A stretch of DNA of 64,000 nucleotides from Pyrus communis (Eukaryota; Streptophyta; Magnoliopsida; Rosales; Rosaceae), in assembly GCF_963583255.1 (NCBI RefSeq), contig NC_084813.1, forward strand, positions 21,322,002 through 21,386,001. The letters run 5' to 3'. The position numbers and the translations under genes are program-made. Position 1 is the stretch's first letter. Each line of letters begins with the position of its first letter. Shown one piece after another: positions 56,473 to 64,000 of this stretch. Below the pieces are notes generated by a model, which ran no database searches, was not told the origin of the DNA, and worked only from the letters and a program-made list of their open reading frames with translations.

Positions 56473-56590
56473 GGATGTAACTCGTACCAACTCACATGCA
56501 TCGGATCCCATCCAAACTCCAATGTTAACCGAGTTTGGGCAAGAGTAGTACTAGGATGGGTGACCTCCTGGGAAGTCCTCGTGTTGCATC
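56473..56590 (+). pseudogene. 5S rRNA-like sequence, 118 bp
   Basis: Near full-length 5S similarity: CATGCATCGGATCCCATC, AACTCC, then AAGAGTAGTACTAGGATGGG, TGACCTCCTGGGAAGTCCTC and GTGTTGCA. The intermediate element and C-box are intact. The A-box (TGTTAACCGAGTTTGG) is altered. It is flanked by GGATAAAGGAGAAGGGGGAGG on the left and GCCGACCCCACTTGGTGGGA on the right, which look like parts of a dispersed repeat. It is a single copy, so not an rDNA array. It differs from the Cassandra LTRs, whose 5S part is more diverged. Confidence 0.8.
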
Positions 56591-58129
56591 TAGCCGACCC
56601 CACTTGGTGGGAAAAGGCTTTGAAGAAGTAGAAGAAGAGTTGTATATAGGTTAAATCGATTGTTAAGATGGCAATTTAATCACTTTTCAATGTTTGATAT
56701 CTCCATCTCCCAGTTTTGGATTTTTACTTACTTGAAATGAATAGATTTTGGGTGTTTCGTTTAGCAAAATTAGCAATGGATAGTGCTAAATCATTTTTTT
56801 TTTTACATTCACAGCAATATGGGCACTTTTCTTCATAATATAGTGCTTAGCTTAAAATTAGAATGTGATTCAGTTGTATTGAATTTGTTTGATTAACCAT
56901 TGGTCCATTTATAGTTCATTTAATCTTTTGAATTAATAAGTTACTGTGTTGTGTCCTTTAGAGTTCTTATTATGCTTTTGATATGGAAAACATCATCTAT
57001 CTGTTCTATTTATCGCTTGATATAAGAATCAAAGTAGACTTGGCATCCCTTTTGTGGCCTTTTTTGTGTTAGCAGATGCCATCAGATAGGCAAAAACATA
57101 TCGACTACAAAGTGCAATGAATGCTACAGGTTACTAAGTTTAGCCATATGCCTTCATTGTGGCATTGCCCTTTCTGCAACAAGTAAGCATTATAATTTCA
57201 CTTTGTGGAATGATATTAAGTTGACTTATGGAATAATATAGGGTTGTGTCATGCATGAAAACTATGAATCCATTTCATCATGCATTTTTTAGTTAAACTA
57301 CTATGTTTGTGTTCAATTGACTGCAACTCATGCCGTAGTTTGCTTCACAAACCTCTATGGTTAGCTTCCATACAGTATATTGCAAGTTTGAGGATATCTC
57401 TACATCTTAATTTCTGCTCTCTCTGGTTGTTTCAAGTTTGTAATTTTACGTGCTACACTGCCACTTGATTTGATTAAAAAAATGTAAAACAAAATCCGTC
57501 CATGATTTACAAATTTGTATTCAATTTGTGATGTTTTTCCAGTGTAAGGCATATGTTGCACAAGCATGTAAATGGTACAAATTATTTTGTTTTGGACAGT
57601 AAACTTTGAGTTTTACAATCCTTGCAAGGGGATTGTGACTCAGGTGAACAAATTTACTATAGGAGAAGTTATGCATGCATTCTTTTGGCAATCCTTTCCC
57701 AGAACCTGTAGTGATCTTGATATAAGTCTAACTCTGCCAGCAGAAGCGCGATGTTCATGAACTATTTTCTTTCAATTGCTCCTTAAACATAAGAGGGCAT
57801 ACTAGCATAAACTCTTTGGCACAAGGTGGCATAAATTGCTTATCTTATCGACCTCATTCACTCATGTATCCCTTAGTTTGTTCATAATTGTGTTGAATTT
57901 ATTCAACTTAAATGTGTTTCATTCGTTCGATTACACCTGAAACAGAGTGTTCCGCAGCAACACACAGACATATTTTCTAGTTTAATCCTAGAAGGCTGGA
58001 CTAATAAAACTAATTGAGACGAGATCTTGTATGATAATTACAAGAACAATTGCATACTCAATTAAATATAAATTACAATTTGTCAAAAAAAAGCCAAATT
58101 AAATCACATTTACAAGTTCGGGCATTGGA
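56591..58129. other. gene-free stretch
   Basis: No gene is recognised. Short stretches with coding-like text (around 57125-57180, MPSLWHCPFC; 57600-57660) could be further captured exons but were not assignable. Confidence 0.35.
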
Positions 58130-58349
58130 GATGGCACACACCACATCTAAAGGTGGGCACGGGCTGGGCCGAGCCTAATTTTGAAGGGACTAGACCGGAC
58201 CTGGGTTTAAAGAAAGCGGGTCGGGGCGGGCTGGGGATTACAATTTCTAATATAGGAACCAGACTTTACCCGGCCTGGTTGAAACAGGCCGGTTCGGGCT
58301 GGGTCCACGAGTTCCTTTTGTTTTTTTGAAAAAAAATAATAATAAAATT

Positions 58350-58528
58350 TGCATTGCAAACTGCATAAATTTGCACAATTCGTAAAACTGCACAGATTGC
58401 AAAATTGCAAAACTGCACAGATTGCAAAACTACAAAACTAAAACTGCACAGATTGCAAAACTGCAAAACTGCACATATTGCAAACTGATTGCAAACTACA
58501 CAGATTTGCACAGATTGCAACTGCAAAC
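58350..58528 (-). repeat. minisatellite of TTGCAAAACTGCACAGA-type units
   Basis: Words GCAAAACTGCA, CACAGATTGCA and related variants recur more than ten times with irregular spacing. The minus-strand ORF across it (repeating QFCNLCSF-like text) is a by-product of the repeat. Confidence 0.8.
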
Positions 58529-59170
58529 TTCTGTGCCTTCTTGTTTCTAGAACCATCATTCTAGGTACTCAATTTAAGGCAGTATTACGGTGGGATTTCC
58601 TTTTTCAATCTGCAAAAACGGCTGTAACATTGGGTACAAGTAGACATTTTCATTTAATTATAGAAATAAAAAATTGCATTAACTCTCTCCTATATACTTC
58701 TCTCTAGTGAACTCCCAAATCTCACTTGTGTATTTATATACAGATAATCAAAACAATATTTCAAAGCAAAGTGAGATTTGGTAGGCATTCATGTGAATAC
58801 TAAATATATGCATATATGAGATTCCTATGTGCTGAGAATAATCAATTGTATGTAGAACCAATCCAACCAATCTGAACTTCAAGGACAATTGGTAATAAAC
58901 CAAATACAGAAGTAATTTCTTAAACTATTAGGCAACGCTTAATATGCAAAGCCAAAAAAGAACCCAAACTTTGTTATCAGTATTACAGTGGAAAAAAATT
59001 GGTAGATGCAAAGAGAAGAATCGTAAATGGTGGCAACATATCAATCACCACTCTAAAAATTTAAAGAAAATCGTAAATGGTGGCAACAGGATTCAATCAT
59101 CAATCTACAAATTCTAACCTAAAACCCCTAAAATCCCTACCCCAGAATCCCAGATCTTCACAATTTCACA

Positions 59171-59379
59171 TTAATAATAAAACCTAACTCAATTACCTAG
59201 AGGGATGATGGTTGGTAGTGGTATTGGACCCCTGATGGTAGCAGTGTCCTCAACGGTGGTGATGGGTTGATTAATAATAAAACCTAATTCAAAATTACCT
59301 AAATTTTAAAGGGATGATGGTTGGTAGTGGTATTGGACCACTGGTGGTAGCAGTGTCCTCAACGGTGGTGATGGGTTGA
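59171..59379 (+). repeat. direct duplication, about 100 bp x 2
   Basis: Units 59171-59270 and 59271-59379 both begin TTAATAATAAAACCTAAYTC and end GGTGATGGGTTGA. The second has a 9-bp gain (AAATTTTAA region) and a few substitutions. Confidence 0.9.
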
Positions 59380-59950
59380 TGGTGGTCGCGACAGCAGAGG
59401 TGGTGTCGTTGTTTTGTTCACAATAGCGTTGTGAGAGTCTGAGAGTTGGAGCTCGATGGGGTGATGGTGGTCGTGACGGCGGAGGTGGTGTTGTCTTGTG
59501 TTGGTCCCGACGGCGGTGAGCACTGTGAGTGAGAGTCTGAGTTGGAGTCGAGGGGAGGGACAAGGAGGGATGAGGGAGGGAGAGTCTGAGAGTTTGAGAG
59601 ACACTGAGGGTGAATTCTGGAACTCAGGAGGTGGGAATTGGCTAGGGTTGAAACTAATGGTTGAGATTGGATGGAGATATGATATCTTAAATCTCATCCA
59701 TCTGTTGTAATAACAAACGGGCCAGTCCGGGTACCCGCGGTTCCTATGCTTTTGGAACCGGCCCAAACCACAAACTTCAAAGGCCCACCCCGCTCCGTCC
59801 TGTTCTGTTTTTACAAAATTAGGAACCGGCCCTTACCCGCCCCGAACCTTGATTACCCGTCCCGACCCGCGGTTCCTGTATCCGTTTACCCACCCGGTCC
59901 ATATCTGCTCTACGTTCCCTCGTACCATTCACTCACAAACCACCCCTAAG

Positions 59951-60984
59951 TTTATATAAAACATTAATTTTAATTGCTTCCAATATCTCACTATAAGTTT
60001 CTAAAAATGAAATAGAATGAATTTGATCTTGCATCCTTTATTCCGTCAAGCGGTGCAATAGGATGAAAAAGTATTAAACTTAGGAACAAATTAGGTGTTG
60101 TCACATGTAAACAATGATAATCAGTATCATGTGAATGCTATTACAATCATCTAAAAAATGCATGCAACGATCCTGTTTGAACAATATTCTTTAAATTAAG
60201 ATACCACTTTTTCATGTAAAAGAAAAGAGAATAATGGGTAATATAGTTGTAGGATACCAAGTTAGGTAGCACAGGGGTGCCACCGTGATATTACTTGTCA
60301 ATCATGCAATATTATGTAGAAAAAAAAACCATCATTGTCATAAAATATCACAGTGATAATATACACCAATGCTCGATGACTTCTTGGCTTATTTTAGCTA
60401 TGTTCCTGTAACCCTATTTTGATTCTATTTTGCTTACTTTAACTTAAAAGTCTCCATTTTAATCTTTGAGACTTAAATTCGGTCAGTGGACTCTCTCTTC
60501 TCTCAAAAACTTGTAAGTCACCTCTTAAAACATACGTGGGACCAAATGCCTATTAAGACTATGCTATATGTGCAATAAATTTAGTCATAAATCTCCATTA
60601 TGTGTTAACATTTAACAATCAGAGTATATAAGTTTAAAAGAAAGAAATTGAAGAGATGAAAAAATAAAAAAGAAATTGATTAGCTTGGCGCACCTAAATC
60701 AAACCCCACGTAAGAAATTAACAGATTTAAGACAATGTGGAGCGAATTTTGAGTTTTATAGAGATGACTTTCAAGTTTCTGGGAGCAAAATGGGATCAAA
60801 ATCAAGTTTCGGGGGGCGGGGGCGGGGGCGCAAAGTGAAGTGAACTTTAAGTGTCACGAAATAAAGTGATGACTTTTGAGTCAGAGTGAGATTAAAATCG
60901 AGTTCCAGAAGGTGTAACTAAAAATAAGCCTAAATCTTGTTTAGGTCATTTCAGAAAGAAAGATATTAGGAGACTAAAAGATTT
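59951..60984. other. gene-free stretch with a G-rich tract
   Basis: No gene is seen. A run of three G-blocks separated by single C (60811-60829) is the only distinctive local feature. Confidence 0.5.
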
Positions 60985-61132
60985 GGGGTGTGCTATCCAC
61001 ACATCCTAAATTACTTCACACACACCCCTTATTAATTTATATCCGTTGATTTTCTTCAATTCCTTAGATCTGACGGTCGAAAATTAAAAAAATGTGTGAG
61101 AAGTAAAATAAGGTGTGTGGATATCACACCCT
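60985..61132. mobile_element. hAT-type MITE, 148 bp, 8-bp target duplication AAAGATTT
   Basis: Ends are inverted repeats: GGGGTGTGCTATCCACACA on the left and, read from the right, AGGGTGTGATATCCACACA. The arms continue as TTACTTC on both sides. Perfect AAAGATTT duplications lie at 60977-60984 and 61133-61140. Eight-base duplication and the absence of coding sequence fit a hAT-derived MITE. It is related by its ends to repeats at 28060 and 30619. Confidence 0.88.
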
Positions 61133-61364
61133 AAAGATTTTTAGCAAACAACAAGAAAATGAGACAAATGGGCGAGCAGGACATAGCAAATTATACAGAG
61201 GCAGCTAAGCCTGCCCAATGCGCAATATTCCTGAAACACACATGTTGTTCACGATCACAAAAACTGATTAAACAAAAATATAATTACTCTGGGAAACCAA
61301 AGCAAATACACTAGAAAATGGACGTTGGACAAGCCGGCTTCTAACTAGGCATACCATCTCGACC

Positions 61365-61372
61365 TATAAATA
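61365..61372 (+). promoter_or_regulatory. TATA box of the LysM peptide gene
   Basis: TATAAATA, 97 bp before the ATG at 61462, which implies a 5' UTR of about 65 bases. The ATG inside it at 61372 is therefore not a start. Confidence 0.65.
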
Positions 61373-61461
61373 TGGCTTTACACTCTCATCAAATCATCAC
61401 CCAACACACTAAGCACACTTATTTTTCTAAGACTAATATACAATCACATAATAAAGCAAAA

Positions 61462-62040
61462 ATGGCTCTGGTTATATCTAACAAATCCCTTAATTTGGTT
61501 CTCATGCTCTGCCTTTTTCTCATCATCTCCTTTGCTGAGGGCAAACAAATAGGCGACAGTAAGTTTTATGGTATTAGAATTTTAATTGTCCAATTATGAA
61601 TGGTAATCACGTATCATCGTTTTTTGTAAAATAAAATGAAATGAAATCTTCTCGTTTTTTAGGAAGCTGTTATTGACACTCTAGCAAGTCATCTAGCAAA
61701 CACCCTTTGCCAATGTAAATTACAAAATGAGGGGAAAATGCAGACTGACATTTTAGGAGTGCTAATAACAATTTATTTTGTGAGATTATATGGGATATTG
61801 ATATGTTGCGTTTTGTGTTTGATTTTTGTTTTATGAATATTTGATGGTGTAGTTGGGTTTGTGGGTGTGAAAGCAACTCCAAGATGCCAACAAGTTTATG
61901 GGGTAGAAGCTGGGGATACTTGCAATGGAATCATGGCCAAGTTCAAGCTGACTGCTCACTTCTTTGCAATCAACCCTAACATCAACTGCAACACCATCTT
62001 TATTGGTCAATGGCTTTGTATTGCTGGAACAACAAAATAA
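61462..62040 (+). CDS. secreted LysM-domain peptide, 94 aa, two exons
   Basis: Exon 1 (61462-61558) and exon 2 (61853-62040) join in frame across a GT-AG intron and give 285 nt with a TAA stop. Residues 1-27 form a signal peptide with the hydrophobic core LVLMLCLFLIISFAEG. The mature part contains one LysM: VYGVEAGDTCNGIMAKFKLT, then FFAINPNINCNTIFIGQWLC. LysM modules bind N-acetylglucosamine polymers such as chitin or peptidoglycan. Cysteines before, within and at the end of the module suggest disulphides. It has no GPI tail, membrane segment or kinase, so it is an apoplastic single-LysM peptide. The start was chosen by the TATA position and signal peptide. An AATAAA lies at 62086. Confidence 0.92.
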
Positions 62041-62617
62041 GCGCTGGGGGCCTGAAGAGGGGAGAGTTCGAGTTCAACAAGAGAAAATAAATGCAAGAAT
62101 AAATTGAGCACAAGCAAGCATCAGTGTTCTTTCCGGATTCCACTTTTTTTTTTCTGTTCTTTTTATTTATTTATTTTTTTTTTTAGTTTTTCACTTTTGA
62201 TAAAGAAATAAATAAATAAGAAGAAATTGTTGGTGAATTGTGGTTTTCTAAGATTCATACAGCCGACTTCACTGAATGGGTTAAAACATTTTGTTTACAC
62301 TAGAAGTATATTATGCTGCCGAACCTAGTAGTGTGTGCTTGTAATTAAACAGGGCATTAAAGTGATTGATTGTATGATGAATAAGTTGAGTGAATGGTGA
62401 TTCATTAAGCATGCCCCAAATCCTCAGAGGAGGACATACCCCACCTTTAATAAGCGAGTAGCAAACCACCTTGACGTAGAAATATACTATGCAGACGTAA
62501 GTGCAGGCATCTAGCAATTTGATCATTATCCACCATCCAATTTATTTATTTACTAGCCTTCTTGCACGCGCTCACATGCGTGCATAAGACATTTTTTGAA
62601 TCACGGCGTGCTATGTG
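62041..62617. other. 3' flank of the LysM gene
   Basis: 3' UTR with an AATAAA at 62086-62091, a T-rich tract at 62145-62190 and unassigned sequence up to the LTR end at 62618. No gene. Confidence 0.5.
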
Positions 62618-62949
62618 ACACACCCCAACCGGAGTTGAGACGTGCTGGCCATCATGTGAGGGTGATGTAGCCAAGTGCGCAACAGAGGTGATAATAATAA
62701 GAAAATGCAAATAAATAAATAAACTAAAACTAAACTTATTAAACTAGAGATAATATGTAAATGTGTGAAAGTGATCAAGTATAAGATACACGCATATCAA
62801 ATTATAGGTAAAACGAAAGTGCAGTCGAACTAACTAAGTACTAATTATACAAATAAGGAGAAGATCCCTACTTTTATTTAGTAGAACGTCAAAACCACCA
62901 AGTAGTCCTCATGAGCCACCAAAGATGAACAGCTACCTAGAACTTGGAG

Positions 62950-63587
62950 TGTCACATCCGGGCCCGACTCCACCGTAGCACGATATTGTCCGCTTTGGGC
63001 CTCAACCATACCTTCACGGTTTTGCTTCTAGGAACTCACATGAGAACTTCCCAGTAGGTCACCACCCATCATGGGATTGCTCTCGCGCGCTACTCGCATA
63101 ACTTTGGAGTTCCTACGGAACTCGAAGCCAGTGAGCTCCCAAAAGGCCCCGTGCTAGGGAAGGATGAGAATATACATATAAGGCTTATAGGATCCACTCC
63201 CCTAGGCGATGTGGGATGTTACAATCCACCCCTTTAGGGGCCCTACATCCTTGTCGGCACACATCCGACCAGGAATTGGCTCTGATACCAAATTGTCACG
63301 TCCCGGCCTGGGCCCCACCACATCCCAATCCCGACTCCACCATAGCACGATATTGTCTACTTTGGGCCCCGACCATGCCCTCAAGGTTTTGTTTCTGGGA
63401 ACTCACACGAGAACTTCCCAATGGGTCACCCATCATGGGATTGCTCTCGCGCACTACTCGCTTAACTTTGGAGTTCCTATGGAACCCGAAGCCAGTGAGC
63501 TCCCAAAAGGCCTCGTGCTAGGTAGGGATGAGAATATACATATAAGGCTTACAAGATCCACTCCCCTGGGCGATGTGGGATGTTACA
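62950..63587 (-). mobile_element. complete Cassandra TRIM, 638 bp, with 70-bp interior
   Basis: On the minus strand the 5' LTR is 63587-63294 (294 bp), the interior 63293-63224 (70 bp) and the 3' LTR 63223-62950 (274 bp). LTRs start TGTAACATCCCACATCG and end near GGGACGTGACA/GGATGTGACA. The primer-binding site TGGTATCAGAGCCAATT (63290-63274) follows the 5' LTR after three bases, complementary to the initiator methionine tRNA. A purine-rich AAAGGGGTGGAT precedes the 3' LTR. Each LTR carries the 5S-like segment. The flanking bases are not a clean duplication. Movement would require proteins from other elements. Confidence 0.9.
63274..63290 (-). promoter_or_regulatory. Cassandra primer-binding site (initiator Met tRNA)
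   Basis: Minus strand TGGTATCAGAGCCAATT, next to the 5' LTR. It is the standard primer complement for many plant LTR elements. Confidence 0.85.
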
Positions 63588-64000
63588 TAAAAGGGCGCAA
63601 AACAGAAGGGTGAGTGGGTAAAAACAAAGCATTTGAAAACATATTTATCTTTATGAACATAATAACCCCTCTTCGTAAAACTCGTATAGTTCCCAGAAAA
63701 TACTACTATGTAGGTATGAAAACCAATGCACAAGAGCAGCGAAAATTGAAGTATGCCATGTCATAATATCTCAACGATAATAAATGTGAGCCATGTGTGA
63801 AACCAATATAAAATAATATGCCAGTCGGAGTCATCTAACGTGACCTGTACGACTGGACCTGTAGCTCATCAATCTAGGCTAGCACACGAGTCGGAGTCAC
63901 CTAGTGTGACCTATACGACAGGCTGGGTATAAATATGTATGCTCAAGTGCTACGATCACGTGAAGGCTGCGCGATAATTCTCGTGTCACCTACGAGTCGG

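Larger units (their letters stand above)
58130..59950. mobile_element. hAT-like non-autonomous element or composite, GC-rich ends
   Basis: The left part (58145-58310) and right part (59715-59905) are both rich in inverted GGGCCGG/CCGGCCC, GGTTCC/GGAACC and ACCCG/CGGGT words, like the low-complexity termini of plant hAT-derived elements. Between them lie a minisatellite and a 100-bp duplication. No transposase is seen. Exact ends and a target duplication could not be fixed, so this may be two nested elements. Confidence 0.4.
62618..64000 (-). mobile_element. LTR fragment, inverted copy of the family at 1-1740, hosting a Cassandra element
   Basis: Read on the minus strand, it parallels 850-1740 in order, with the two ACTCGT-linked hairpins, the GCCCACTCACC-like block and the GATGGCCAGCACGTCT terminus. 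It ends at 62618 as GGGGTGTGTCACA. The plus strand there begins TGTGACACACCCC. The far end lies outside the window. Cassandra interrupts it between GCGCCC and CTCCAAGTTCTAG. No coding domain is present. Confidence 0.7.

Noticed and set aside
57572..57760. Possible captured exon in a 62-codon ORF
   Set aside because: The text looked protein-like, but no family could be named and no clear splice borders were found.
59306..59766. Pro/Ser/Thr/His-rich minus-strand ORFs
   Set aside because: They are the reverse reading of GGTGGT-type low-complexity DNA inside a repeat.
63274..63290. tRNA gene
   Set aside because: Only the 3' complement of a tRNA is present, as a primer-binding site; there is no cloverleaf.

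Overview
This is plant nuclear DNA. Genes have GT-AG introns and TATA boxes, and the non-coding sequence is AT-rich and full of LTR, LINE and MITE remains. The Cassandra-type elements with a 5S-like core, the MITE families and the protein sequences suggest a rosaceous tree (apple/pear type). That taxon is an inference and was not tested by any search.

Layout. Positions 1-1740 are an LTR-like fragment. A BAHD acyltransferase pseudogene (2695-6217, minus) follows, split by two solo LTRs, each with a perfect 5-bp target duplication. A MITE lies at 6993-7501. Two complete housekeeping genes then lie tail to tail: diacylglycerol kinase 5 (8.6-12.2 kb, plus) and the plastid protein THF1 (12.8-15.2 kb, minus). 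A 3.4-kb solo LTR occupies 16515-19918.

The main accessory feature is a same-strand array of eight small wound-induced-type genes (DUF3774/WIP family, 72-93 residues) between 20.8 and 50.1 kb, plus one relic at 38.16 kb. Three adjacent genes (26.7, 28.6, 31.2 kb) are recent duplicates. The first two also share a downstream antisense LINE fragment. These three and the gene at 32.9 kb keep a 55-bp promoter block ending in AAACCGTRTGC, about 235-300 bp before the ATG. The array also holds a Cassandra solo LTR, a small two-LTR element (33.6-35.2 kb) and a complete VAP4-type gene (40.6-43.2 kb).

The right part is gene-poor. It has a cluster of 5' fragments from three unrelated genes (PPR, casein kinase 1, UTP7/BING4) at 53.3-54.8 kb, a 5S rRNA-like sequence, hAT-like GC-rich repeats, a MITE and an intact two-exon secreted LysM peptide gene (61.5-62.0 kb). 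The window ends in an inverted copy of the LTR family seen at its start, with a complete Cassandra element nested in it.

All exon limits were read by eye from splice consensus and family resemblance. No transcript, database or alignment tool was used.
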